Below, piece after piece: positions 34,443-43,073 of a stretch of DNA of 64,000 nt. The translations under genes were made by a program, and so were the position numbers. The stretch comes from Gillisia sp. UBA3175 (GTDB lineage: Bacteria > Bacteroidota > Bacteroidia > Flavobacteriales > Flavobacteriaceae): the NCBI GenBank assembly GCA_002364325.1, contig DEXV01000003.1:845229-909228 (forward strand), in the 5' to 3' direction. The notes below the pieces were generated by a model. The model ran no database searches. It worked only from the letters and a program-made list of their open reading frames with translations, and had not been told where the DNA came from. Every line of letters begins with the position of its first letter. Position 1 is the first letter of the stretch.

Positions 34443-35348
34443 TCAATTTACTTTCTCAATAACAAAAAAACCATCATTTCCTTGCGATTGATAGAGAGGC
34501 ATGAAAATGTGCGCATCCCATTCACTTTTTATTTCACTCTCATTTTTAAATGCTAAAAGATCACCTTTATAGATCTTTTGAAAGTTTTTAAATCCTGGAA
34601 CCATTTTAAATTGATCTTCGGCTTCTAAACCATGCCTATAAATAATTTTAAAGGTTTTTTGATCTGGCGCATTTGTTTCTGCAAATTTTTCAACACAACT
34701 TGGATAATTAGGTAAGATGTTTAGATCCAATTCACAGGCTTCTTTTAAAGCTAGCCATATCATTCCTTCATGGTTTTCAACCGAAGTTTTACTTGTGTGT
34801 TGTCCAGCCTCAAAGGTGAAACCAGTTATTCCAATTCGGCTAAAATAATGATCTATTGCTCCATAAACAATATCGCTAAAGCCCTGAACTATGTAAGTTG
34901 GAAAGTTATGTGCCCATTTATTGTTATCATTTACTAATTGTACAGAAACATAAGGCAAGCTATCTGAAGATGTGGTGTGGCAATCCATAAAATAGCGCTT
35001 AGTATAATCTGCTTCTGGGTATTGTTGCAAAATTTTAATTATCTCATGCATTTCAATTTGCTCACTTGTGTGGACATTCTTTAAACTAATATTATCTTCT
35101 GTCCACGTCCTATTTAAATCTTCATCTATATATCTCACATTTTTGTTTAAGGCATTGGTATTCCCAATAACCCCAACTATGCGTCCGTTTATTTTGGCTT
35201 TACAACTATTCAAAGCCTTAAATACCCGCATTATTGCTTGTACACCAGAAGGTTCATTTCCATGAACCCCTGCAGTTATAAAAAGCAATGGGCCAAATTT
35301 TCCACTTGTATATTCACCTATAATTCTAGAAGTATTCTCCATTTTCAT
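34443..35348 (-). CDS. Succinylglutamate desuccinylase/aspartoacylase-family zinc hydrolase
   Basis: A 301-residue M14-like AstE/AspA protein. Zinc ligands are visible: H29 and E32 in TAGVHGNEPSG, H124 in MDCHTTSSD; NTNALNKNVRYIDEDLNR supplies the substrate-binding Asn-Arg, and E180 (FTFEAGQH) is the general base. Family members cleave N-acyl amino acids or carboxy-terminal residues from small molecules. It is the third gene of a tight operon (4-bp gap) behind an ATP-grasp ligase and a DUF1704 protein, so its substrate is probably a product of that ligase. Confidence 0.87.
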   Translation of the reverse strand: MKMENTSRIIGEYTSGKFGPLLFITAGVHGNEPSGVQAIMRVFKALNSCKAKINGRIVGVIGNTNALNKNVRYIDEDLNRTWTEDNISLKNVHTSEQIEMHEIIKILQQYPEADYTKRYFMDCHTTSSDSLPYVSVQLVNDNNKWAHNFPTYIVQGFSDIVYGAIDHYFSRIGITGFTFEAGQHTSKTSVENHEGMIWLALKEACELDLNILPNYPSCVEKFAETNAPDQKTFKIIYRHGLEAEDQFKMVPGFKNFQKIYKGDLLAFKNESEIKSEWDAHIFMPLYQSQGNDGFFVIEKVN

Positions 35349-35352
35349 TTTT

Positions 35353-36402
35353 TTATGCCATAGTTGCTAATTCCCTATTAGAAATTGAATTACCATATAG
35401 TCTTTTATATTCCACTTTTTTCTCGATCGATTCCACAATAACATCGGAGAAATTAGGTAGTCCTATTTCCCCAAAATGATCTAATCCGCCAGGACTTAAT
35501 ACGTTAATCTCTATTAATTTATCTTTTACTATGTCTAAACCAACAAAGAATAAACCATCTCGAATTAATTTTGGTGCAGTGATATCTACTATTCTTTTCA
35601 TGGCATCTGTTAGAGGGCTGCTATTTGCTGAGGCTCCCTGTGAAAAATTGCTACGGAATTCTCCTTCTCCTGCAACACGACGTATAATTCCGTACTGTCC
35701 ATCTTTTTCCATAACTCGCCCATTCATAAGCAATACGCGAACATCTCCATCTTTTACTGCAGGTAGAAATTCTTGAGCTATTACATATCCCTGTTGTGTA
35801 ATATTTTCGATGATCTGATTTAAGTTCTTTTCATTCTTATCTATCAAATACACATCTCTTCCGCCTGAACCTTCAAGTGGTTTTAGAACCATTTTCTTTT
35901 TATTCTTCTCATAGAATGCTAAAATGTCTTCCTTTTTTCTAGTGATCAAGGAAGCAGGTTTAATGCTGCTTGGCAACTCTTCAAAATAAAGCTTGTCAAT
36001 AAAGGCATTGGATAGGGCATAGGCATCGTTTAAAACCAAAACACCTTCTTGCTGAATCATTCTGCCAAAGGCTACTCCCGCTTGTTCTGCCCATTGTCTT
36101 GAGCTCCCTTCTTCTGTAGGATTATTTCTAATAAATAATACGTCTAGATCTTTAGCTACAATGGTCTTTTGCTTAGCTTTTTCACTTTGTAATTTTTCTA
36201 AAAATTCTTCTGGGGTTTTTGGATCTGCACTTTTGGCAAGAGAAACGCTATTAATACTAATAGCCTCGTCATGTTTAAAGTTAAAATCTCCAACTCCCAT
36301 CATATGTACTTCGTGCTTTCTTTTGAAAGCTTCGAACATTATATACACTGTGGTACCACAAGTTTCTGTGTCTATACCATTAACTACAAAACATATTTTC
36401 AT
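35353..36402 (-). CDS. ATP-grasp ligase, glutathione synthetase-like
   Basis: A 349-residue GshB-type ATP-grasp enzyme. MVLKPLEGSGGRDVYLI (about residues 170-186) holds the ATP-binding Lys and Gly-loop, VIAQEFLPAVKDGDVRVLL and GRVMEKDGQYGIIRRVAGEGEF follow, and the C-terminal metal site is FVGLDIVKDKLIEINVLSPGG. No gamma-glutamylcysteine ligase gene is near, so it need not make glutathione; it may ligate an amino acid to a peptide or protein. It overlaps the upstream DUF1704 gene by four bases and precedes the AstE-like hydrolase by four. Confidence 0.87.
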   Translation of the reverse strand: MKICFVVNGIDTETCGTTVYIMFEAFKRKHEVHMMGVGDFNFKHDEAISINSVSLAKSADPKTPEEFLEKLQSEKAKQKTIVAKDLDVLFIRNNPTEEGSSRQWAEQAGVAFGRMIQQEGVLVLNDAYALSNAFIDKLYFEELPSSIKPASLITRKKEDILAFYEKNKKKMVLKPLEGSGGRDVYLIDKNEKNLNQIIENITQQGYVIAQEFLPAVKDGDVRVLLMNGRVMEKDGQYGIIRRVAGEGEFRSNFSQGASANSSPLTDAMKRIVDITAPKLIRDGLFFVGLDIVKDKLIEINVLSPGGLDHFGEIGLPNFSDVIVESIEKKVEYKRLYGNSISNRELATMA

Positions 36403-38258
36403 TTGGTTATCATTTGTGAGATCGGTAAGCCATCTCTTATTAATTGAATTCTTTTGGTTGATTCATTATTTAAAAGGTAACTGGGACGTATTGCTCCTTT
36501 CTTAAGAACTTTTCGCTCTGTTAGTTCTTCTATGATTTTTGTGTGTTTTAAAGCAAACTTTCCAGTTAATAAAGCTTCATAATCTCCACCTTCCAGAAGG
36601 TATTTTCTTAAGTTCACTAATCCTTTTAAGTAAATAATATCTTTTAAAAATCCGCCTCCTTGCATTATTCTAGAAGTGATATTAAATCCTCTTTCCGGTG
36701 TAAAATTATAAGTACTTGTAAGTAAACTGAATATTTCTTGAAAATTGGCACCTTCTTTAACTGCTTGTCCGGCAATTACACGACCTGCCAAAGTTCTAAG
36801 TCTATTTGGAGTTAATGCATCTACTAAAAACTCTGCCATTACTGCGAGTCCTTCTTGAAGAGTATCATAATCTGCCAATCCTACGCTTAGCTGTTTTAAT
36901 GGTTGTTGTAAGCCATTATGATAAGTTAACACGTGTGTTCCCACTTCGTGCTGTATAAGGCCTCTGGCATCTACTTCACTTAATGTATAATCTTTAGGAA
37001 TATAAAGTTCTCCTTGAGAAACCATCATGATATTTACGTCTTCTCTAATATGTACTTTACAATTAAAATTATTGTCTTGTTCTTTAAAAAAATCGAATTC
37101 CTTTCGAGCAAGACTGCTAAAAGCTTTACTATCAAGTAATGTTTTTTGAGTTGTAATTTCCTCTTCTGGAACTTTTTCTAAAATTTGATTGGCTTCCTTT
37201 AATAAATCCGATCCAATTCCTTCATAAAGCCTAATGCTATCGTATAAAAAATTACTAGTTCCACGTTCACTTAGCATGGTTATTTGTTGATCTAGCTCTT
37301 CTCTTTTTTCCCTAAATAAGTAAGACATTGCAGGATCATCAATATCTTCTATTTTAAGATTATATAATTTTCTTTTAAGCACATCTGGATCTACAGGAAG
37401 CAATCTATAGTGATAATTTAATAACTTCTTCGAATTACTATTCAAAAAAGTTTCTTTTATTTCATGGATGTTTGCGGGAGATACAAGCCATAAGAATTGA
37501 TAAGAATTTTCAATCTCCGCCAATTTTCTATCTATTTCGAATACCTTATCTTTTAAATTTTTTCGGCCTAAAGAGTAATAGCTATTTACCCCACAAGAAG
37601 TTTGCACTCTTATAAAGTCGAATATGGCAATATGCAAAGCTTGGGTAATAAAATCTCTGAAATTCCTGAAAAATACTGGAAACGTATGTAACGTTTCATC
37701 TCTGTATACTGGTGGAATTTCTAATCCTAATACTAAGGCACCGCATTTTTTAGTTTCATCAACGCTTAAGAGATCTATCTTTGTTTCTCTTTGCCTGTGT
37801 GGAGTGTCTTTGATTTCACATTTCAAATAAATTCCAGAAAATATAGTATTAACCTTAGCTAACTCCTTTTGTAAAGCGGTTAAAGTACTTGGTAATTTTT
37901 TTTCAGGGCCTTTTATAATGAATGTAGAACTTTCCTTATCTCCGGCATAGAGTTCTAAAATGAGATAGGATTTAAATATGTTGGAAATTAAATTTGATAA
38001 GGAAAATAATAATTTTTGATAACCTTCAAAATCTTGAGTTCCAATAATTAAATAAGATGATTCGCTAATAACCAATCTATACGTTTCTGGGTCATTAGCG
38101 ACGTGTCGATATACAAGGAGGTATGGTAATTCCTTTTCTATATGAAGTATTCCACCGCCAGGAAGGCTAGCATTTATTTCCCCTTCCCTCTCAATTATTG
38201 TTAATAATTGCTTAATGGTATTTTCCGAAAATTCGGATATTTCTGTTAAGTCTGACAC
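36399..38258 (-). CDS. DUF1704 (QEGLA) zinc-peptidase-like protein
   Basis: A 619-residue cytoplasmic protein of the flavohemoglobin-expression-modulating QEGLA family. The C-terminal domain has HEVGTH (H437, E438, H442), an HExxxH zinc motif, and QEGLA at 468-472, whose Glu469 is the likely third ligand. Eukaryotic relatives (MATCAP) with this motif are tyrosine carboxypeptidases acting on tubulin, so a carboxypeptidase role is plausible; this is family inference. The N-terminal 350 residues hold an extra domain of unknown function. First gene of a three-gene operon with an ATP-grasp ligase and an AstE-like hydrolase. Confidence 0.88.
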   Translation of the reverse strand: MSDLTEISEFSENTIKQLLTIIEREGEINASLPGGGILHIEKELPYLLVYRHVANDPETYRLVISESSYLIIGTQDFEGYQKLLFSLSNLISNIFKSYLILELYAGDKESSTFIIKGPEKKLPSTLTALQKELAKVNTIFSGIYLKCEIKDTPHRQRETKIDLLSVDETKKCGALVLGLEIPPVYRDETLHTFPVFFRNFRDFITQALHIAIFDFIRVQTSCGVNSYYSLGRKNLKDKVFEIDRKLAEIENSYQFLWLVSPANIHEIKETFLNSNSKKLLNYHYRLLPVDPDVLKRKLYNLKIEDIDDPAMSYLFREKREELDQQITMLSERGTSNFLYDSIRLYEGIGSDLLKEANQILEKVPEEEITTQKTLLDSKAFSSLARKEFDFFKEQDNNFNCKVHIREDVNIMMVSQGELYIPKDYTLSEVDARGLIQHEVGTHVLTYHNGLQQPLKQLSVGLADYDTLQEGLAVMAEFLVDALTPNRLRTLAGRVIAGQAVKEGANFQEIFSLLTSTYNFTPERGFNITSRIMQGGGFLKDIIYLKGLVNLRKYLLEGGDYEALLTGKFALKHTKIIEELTERKVLKKGAIRPSYLLNNESTKRIQLIRDGLPISQMITK

Positions 38259-38504
38259 TATTAAATAAATATTTTTAGATTGATATTATCTCTTAAATCC
38301 CACATTAATAAGTAAATATGGATAAAATTAGTTGTTGTACTAACCTCAATTTAGAGATAATTAAAAGCATTATTTATTTTAATATGTATTTTGACATTTA
38401 TTTGTGAGTATGGGAGCTTTAGGTAATCAATATTAAAAAATCACTTTATTGAAAAAAAAATTAAAATGAGAAGAAAATTATAAAATAGAAGTTTCTATAA
38501 ATAA

Positions 38505-38533
38505 AAAATCCCTTGTAAAAACAAGGGATTTTT
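38505..38533 (-). terminator. Intrinsic terminator of the tRNA-Arg gene
   Basis: Stem AAAATCCCTTGT/ACAAGGGATTTT (38505-38516 with 38521-38532), 4-nt loop, T-run on the minus strand just after the tRNA. Confidence 0.9.
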
Positions 38534-38542
38534 CTTTGAAAG

Positions 38543-38616
38543 TGATCGCGCCAGGATTCGAACCTGGGACCGCCTGCTTAGAAGGCAGGTGCTCTATCCA
38601 ACTGAGCTACGCGACC
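38543..38616 (-). tRNA. tRNA-Arg (anticodon TCT)
   Basis: A 74-nt cloverleaf: acceptor GGTCGCG/CGCGATC (one G-U pair), D-arm GCTCAGTTGGATAGAGC, anticodon arm CTGCCTTCTAAGCAG with TCT, and T-arm with GGTTCGAATCC. CCA is not encoded. A terminator follows at once. Confidence 0.96.
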
Positions 38617-38682
38617 GATTTCGCGGTGCAAATATAAGTCTCTTTATATTTAAAACAAGGTTTTTTTAACCAAATATTAAAA

Positions 38683-38716
38683 AAAAAGAAGCCGTTATTT
38701 CTAACTGCTTCTTTTT
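38683..38716 (-). terminator. Intrinsic terminator of the 85-residue gene
   Basis: Outer stem AAAAAGAAGC/GCTTCTTTTT (38683-38692 with 38707-38716), inner GTTA/TAAC, one mismatch, T-run on the minus strand. Confidence 0.85.
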
Positions 38717-38734
38717 CAGCTTAATCTTATAAAT

Positions 38735-38992
38735 TTATTTTGCTTCTTGAACTAAATTTCTTTCTAAGTGCTGTGAAATGGATAATAACTGGTTTAAAGT
38801 ATTTGTCTCCAGTTTAGCTAATTTATCCAATGGCTCGCATAAATTATAGAATCTCCTGGTTAACTCTAAAGTTTCCAGCGAGAGACCAAATATTTCTTGT
38901 TTGTTATACAGTTCATCTACGTGCATCTTAATTGCAGCTATATAGGAAACTGATTCCTGAGGTGATACCTCTGATTCTAATATGGTATTCAT
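38735..38992 (-). CDS. Hypothetical helical protein
   Basis: An 85-residue protein that appears all-helical, with a heptad-like second half (LELTRRFYNLCEPLDKLAKL, then TLNQLLSISQHLERNL). No family recognised. It has its own terminator and normal codon use, so it is probably a real gene. It lies between tRNA-Arg and the Lrp-type regulator. Confidence 0.65.
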   Translation of the reverse strand: MNTILESEVSPQESVSYIAAIKMHVDELYNKQEIFGLSLETLELTRRFYNLCEPLDKLAKLETNTLNQLLSISQHLERNLVQEAK

Positions 38993-39165
38993 AACTTCAA
39001 TTACTAATTAAAATTAATGCCAATACCTGCATTTAGAAGCAGTTATGTTCGTGATAAGTAGACTTTGGGATTGTAAAAATATAGTTAAAAATTAAAATTG
39101 GCCTATAATACTTAACATCTTCTATGAAATTGTATATATAATCGATAAAAGGAAATAGTTTTAAA

Positions 39166-39579
39166 CTATTTTAACTCAGAAAGGATTAAATGAGTAGTTG
39201 GTTCCCCATAATTTATAAGCTTATCTATGAATTGCTGAAGATGTAATTGATCTTTTAGTACCACCTTCATATGAATATTATGAGAACCAGTTATTCTAGA
39301 GGCTCTTTTAATTTCGGGAAATGAATCTATAGCTTCCATAAAACTTTTTAATTTTCCGCTAAATAATTTTATCATGATAAAGACTTCCAAACCATATCCC
39401 ATTTTAGCATGATCTAATTTTAGACTGTAGGCTTTTATTATTTCTAGGTCTTCTAATTTTTGGATGCGTTCCCTTACAGAAGAAGCGGAAAGCGGAATTT
39501 CCTTACCAATTTCAACATAGGAAGCTCGAGAATTTTGTTGTAAAACCTCTATTATTTTTATGTCTATACTATCTAACAT
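39166..39579 (-). CDS. Lrp/AsnC-family transcriptional regulator
   Basis: About 137 residues from the ATG at 39579 (MLDSIDIKIIEVLQQNSRAS), the normal Lrp start; a longer frame to 39624 would run through the intergenic operator. Winged helix in the first 60 residues (VEIGKEIPLSASSVRERIQK), then an RAM ligand-binding domain with ITGSHNIHMKVVLKD. Single-domain Lrp proteins sense amino acids. It is divergent from a TauE/SafE transporter, which it likely controls through the palindrome at 39620-39639. Confidence 0.92.
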   Translation of the reverse strand: MLDSIDIKIIEVLQQNSRASYVEIGKEIPLSASSVRERIQKLEDLEIIKAYSLKLDHAKMGYGLEVFIMIKLFSGKLKSFMEAIDSFPEIKRASRITGSHNIHMKVVLKDQLHLQQFIDKLINYGEPTTHLILSELK

Positions 39580-39619
39580 TGAATAATTGTTTTTTTTGAT
39601 AAAAATAAATGTATTAATC

Positions 39620-39639
39620 GGCATAATAACTATTATGCC
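39620..39639. promoter_or_regulatory. Perfect 9-bp inverted repeat, candidate Lrp operator
   Basis: GGCATAATA, two bases, TATTATGCC. It sits between the divergent Lrp and TauE genes, 41 bases before the Lrp start, and is the only clear palindrome in this spacer. Confidence 0.65.
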
Positions 39640-39673
39640 ATTTTTTCAGTTTTCAAATCAAGAGTTGACCATG

Positions 39674-39681
39674 TAATTTTG
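39674..39681 (+). promoter_or_regulatory. Bacteroidota -7 promoter box (TAATTTTG) of the TauE gene
   Basis: Perfect TAnnTTTG match 20 bases before the TauE/SafE ATG; the palindrome ends 34 bases upstream, near the -33 region and upstream of it. Confidence 0.65.
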
Positions 39682-39701
39682 TTCAAAATTATATATAAAT
39701 T

Positions 39702-40421
39702 ATGGAATTTGATCTCTATCTAATTGTTTCAATAGCAATTTTTTTAGGCTTTTTTGTTCAAACCGTTATAGGTTTCGCGGGATCTTTAATCGCATTACCC
39801 GTGTTACTTCTTGGAACGGTACTTCCAGATGCCATAGCTTATATTTCCATATTCTATATTTTTTCAAGTATTTTTCTTATAAACAAAGAATGGAACAATA
39901 TAGACTTCTCTATCTTATCAAGATTAGCTATTCCAACTATCATTGGAGTTATAGTTGGAATTCTAGTCCTTGCTTTCACAAATCCAATAGTCCTTAAAAA
40001 AGGCTTGGGAATCTTTATAATTCTATATGTTATTTATATTTCTTTTATTAAAGCCGATTTTCAAATCGGGAAAAAAAGTGTTTCGGTTTTGGGTGTCTTA
40101 GGTGGGTTTTTTTCAGGAGTGTTTTCTACTGGTGGACCGCTATATGTTATATCTGTAAAGAATATGGCCATAGATGTTAAGACCTTTCGAGCCACGATGA
40201 TAGGAATTATGGGATTAATTACCGTGGTACGAATTCCAATGCTAAGTGTGAGTGGAATATTAACTTTGTCTCACTGGAAAGTAGCCTTAATTATTTTCCC
40301 GGTCTTTCTTTTAGCTCAGTACATAGGTAAATTAGTGTATTCCAAAATAGATGAATTCTATTTTAAGAAAATACTACTGATTTTACTTTTCTTTTCCGGA
40401 ATTGTGCTTATTATAAATTAA
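39702..40421 (+). CDS. TauE/SafE-family sulfite/organic anion transporter
   Basis: A 239-residue membrane protein with about eight helices and the two repeated signatures of the TauE/SafE family: FFVQTVIGFAGSLIALPVLL in the first half and LGGFFSGVFSTGGPLYVI in the second. Members export sulfite, sulfoacetate or similar anions, but many have unknown cargo. The divergent Lrp-type regulator hints at control by an amino acid, so a sulfur or amino-acid link is possible, not shown. Confidence 0.88.
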   Translation: MEFDLYLIVSIAIFLGFFVQTVIGFAGSLIALPVLLLGTVLPDAIAYISIFYIFSSIFLINKEWNNIDFSILSRLAIPTIIGVIVGILVLAFTNPIVLKKGLGIFIILYVIYISFIKADFQIGKKSVSVLGVLGGFFSGVFSTGGPLYVISVKNMAIDVKTFRATMIGIMGLITVVRIPMLSVSGILTLSHWKVALIIFPVFLLAQYIGKLVYSKIDEFYFKKILLILLFFSGIVLIIN

Positions 40422-40460
40422 ATGTATTCTCAAATACAATTTAGTCAATTAAAGACGTAT

Positions 40461-40937
40461 TTATAGAGAACAGTTTGTTCTATTAATAGTTGCGCCTATT
40501 CCAATCCCATTTGGGTCATCAGAAACAATTACTGAATCTTCGTTTAATTGAATCTGTATAGGGATAGTAGCTACTTTTCCTTCCTGACTAAACTCATATT
40601 TACCCTCAATTTTGTTTCCTGTAATTTTACCTGTTATTACTCCTTCTCGGCGATCCTTGAATTTCGGGAGCCAATTATAAATACCAGAAACAGAGCTGCC
40701 AATAACATCTAATTTTAGTTCTAAAATATCTATATCCTCTGCGTTCTCTTTATAGGGTGTTTCATTCCTAAAACAGTAAGATTTTTTGCTCTCTACTTCA
40801 GTTTTTATCTGACTTTTAGGAACGTTGTTCTCTATCACAGGTTCCGGTAGTGGTTCTAGCTTGGTTTCCTTATTGCAACTCATAGAAACTCCCATAAAAC
40901 AAGCAATAAGAAGTATTTTAAAGTTTAATTTTAACAT
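40461..40937 (-). CDS. Hypothetical lipoprotein
   Basis: A 158-residue lipoprotein, lipobox SMSC (Cys21; CFMGVSMSCNKE). A Pro/Glu-rich linker (residues 27-50) leads to a beta-rich C-terminal domain with repeated G-x-I-T/G-x-K strands (GVITGKITGNKIEGKYEF), a lipocalin-like meander of a type frequent in Flavobacteria. No catalytic residues seen and no named family recognised. Confidence 0.7.
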   Translation of the reverse strand: MLKLNFKILLIACFMGVSMSCNKETKLEPLPEPVIENNVPKSQIKTEVESKKSYCFRNETPYKENAEDIDILELKLDVIGSSVSGIYNWLPKFKDRREGVITGKITGNKIEGKYEFSQEGKVATIPIQIQLNEDSVIVSDDPNGIGIGATINRTNCSL

Positions 40938-41381
40938 AAGTTTGCTGTTTTAGAATCCTGCTAACTAGGTTTCAAGATAACGCAAATTACTACTTTTTGG
41001 TATATAAATTTTAAACATAAAAAAGGGAATGGAAATTTTATTTAGAATCTAAAAATAGAATGCCAATTGTAAGTAAATTTCATGAATATGGTTATAATTT
41101 TTAATTATAATCTTATAACAGGATATGTTACATTATAGCAAATCCAATTTTTCGAAAAATTGGTAATTTGGTTATAGAGATTATAGAAGATTCTGTTTAA
41201 TAGATTTAAATTTTAATTTCGGGTCTAAAATAAAAATATTATTCATTAATAATTTAGAAATCAGATGATTGATTGTATGTTATAAATTTATATCCCATCC
41301 GGAAAACTTCATTATTGGAAATTTAAATAGTCTTATCTAATTAAATAATTGTTAAACTAGCTTATATGATAGTAATACTAT
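40938..41381. other. AT-rich intergenic region without genes
   Basis: About 440 bases, strongly A+T-rich, many stops in all frames. Only the promoter box at its right end stands out. Confidence 0.5.
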
Positions 41382-41389
41382 TATTTTTG
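41382..41389 (+). promoter_or_regulatory. Bacteroidota -7 promoter box (TATTTTTG) of the export operon
   Basis: Perfect TAnnTTTG match 18 bases before the start of the ABC exporter gene. Confidence 0.72.
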
Positions 41390-41407
41390 TGCTCGTAAAT
41401 TTGAGAT

Positions 41408-43072
41408 ATGAAAGCACCTCTGAAACCTTGGCAAAGATTTATTAAACTACTGCAATTAGATAAGAGAGATATTAGACAGTTGTTCTATTATGCAGTAATT
41501 GCAGGTTTAATTGCTTTAAGTTTACCTTTAGGAATTCAGGCAATAATTAATTTAATACAAGGTGCACAGGTATCTACCTCATGGATTATATTAGTGATTT
41601 TGGTTACTCTAGGAGTTGCTTTCCAAGGTATACTGCAGCTAATGCAGATTAGAATATTAGAAAACATTCAACAACGAATATTTACGCGTTCTTCATTTGA
41701 ATTTGCATACCGTTTACCAAAAATAAAATCAGCCAAATTAAAACATACCTATCCACCAGAATTAGCGAATAGATTTTTTGACACGCTTACCGTTCAGAAA
41801 GGTCTTTCCAAGGTGCTTTTGGATTTTCCAGCAGCAATACTTCAAATATTTTTTGGATTAATATTATTATCCTTTTATCATCCATTCTTCATTGCATACG
41901 GAGTGATGCTTGTTATTTTAGTTTACATAGTCTTCAAACTAACCGCGGTTAAGGGATTGGAAACCAGTTTAGAAGAATCTAAAAAAAAATATAAGGTTGC
42001 CCATTGGCTACAAGAAATTGCGAGATCGATGGTTAGTTTTAAACTATCTGGTAGAACATCCCTGGCCATGGATAGGAATAATAATTTAACAGATGCTTAT
42101 TTAGAAAGTAGAGAAAATCACTTTAAAATCTTGATGTCGCAATTTATACAACTAATAACCTTTAAAGTTTTAGTAACTGCTGGACTATTAATAATTGGAG
42201 GTTTTCTCGTATTGAACCAACAAATGAACATAGGCCAATTTGTTGCTGCAGAAATAATAATTCTTCTGGTGATTGGTTCCGTAGAAAAATTATTTATCGG
42301 TGTGGAAAGTTTCTATGATGTTTTAACTAGTTTAGAAAAAATTGGTGAAGTAGTGGACAAAGAGCTTGAGGAGTCTAATGGTTTAGATCCATTTAGAACA
42401 GATCGGGATCTATATATACAACTTTTAGATGTCTCTTATAGCACAACTGGAATAGGTCCTATTTTAAAAAATATTTCTCTGGATATTAAACATTCGGACA
42501 GGATTCTAATAGTAGGACCTTCTGGTTCCGGTAAAACAACTCTAATTAAAATTTTATCCAAGTTGATAGATATCAGCTCGGGTAATATTTATATAAATGA
42601 TATTAGTATTAAGGGTATAAACTTTAATGAGTATAGATCTAATGTTGGCCAAGTCTTACCGGAACAAAATCCATTTGAAGGAACTATTCTTGAAAATATA
42701 ACATTTGGGAATAATGATATTTCTGTTGAAGAAGTTAACAAAATTACAAATATTGTTGGATTAACGCAATTCATAAAAAGACAACCTTATGGATTAGCAA
42801 CAAAAATATTCCCCGAAGGACAAGAAATTCCACATACGGTTTCCAAGCAAATACTACTAGCTCGAGCCATAGTTCACAAACCTAAATTATTAATGTTAAA
42901 AGACGCACTCGAGCACTTTGATCATGATTTAGCAAAATCTATAATTCAGTTCTTATCCCACCCTGAGAGGCCGTGGGCTTTAATTGTTTCAAGCAGTAAT
43001 AAAGATTGGATACCAGTTTGTAATAAAATTATGAATCTTGGGGATTCTTCCATAACATCAAAAGATTTGTAA
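41408..43072 (+). CDS. ABC exporter with degenerate ATPase domain
   Basis: A 554-residue half-transporter: six membrane helices (about 25-300) then a nucleotide-binding domain. Walker A is intact (GPSGSGKT, 370-377), but the LSGGQ signature is replaced (IPHTVSK, 474-480), the Walker B DE pair reads K498-D499 in LLMLKDAL, and the H-loop His is Ser (IVSSSNKDW). It is operonic with HlyD and TolC genes one to five bases apart, so it is the inner-membrane part of a type I export machine. ATP hydrolysis is probably impaired or needs a partner. No substrate-peptidase domain. Confidence 0.87.
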   Translation: MKAPLKPWQRFIKLLQLDKRDIRQLFYYAVIAGLIALSLPLGIQAIINLIQGAQVSTSWIILVILVTLGVAFQGILQLMQIRILENIQQRIFTRSSFEFAYRLPKIKSAKLKHTYPPELANRFFDTLTVQKGLSKVLLDFPAAILQIFFGLILLSFYHPFFIAYGVMLVILVYIVFKLTAVKGLETSLEESKKKYKVAHWLQEIARSMVSFKLSGRTSLAMDRNNNLTDAYLESRENHFKILMSQFIQLITFKVLVTAGLLIIGGFLVLNQQMNIGQFVAAEIIILLVIGSVEKLFIGVESFYDVLTSLEKIGEVVDKELEESNGLDPFRTDRDLYIQLLDVSYSTTGIGPILKNISLDIKHSDRILIVGPSGSGKTTLIKILSKLIDISSGNIYINDISIKGINFNEYRSNVGQVLPEQNPFEGTILENITFGNNDISVEEVNKITNIVGLTQFIKRQPYGLATKIFPEGQEIPHTVSKQILLARAIVHKPKLLMLKDALEHFDHDLAKSIIQFLSHPERPWALIVSSSNKDWIPVCNKIMNLGDSSITSKDL

Positions 43073-43073
43073 T

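Noticed and set aside
36161..36505. 114-codon plus-strand ORF
   Set aside because: Antisense to the ATP-grasp and DUF1704 genes, no family features.
40423..40438. Short hairpin between TauE and the lipoprotein gene
   Set aside because: Only six A/T-rich base pairs and no T-run, so not listed as a terminator.
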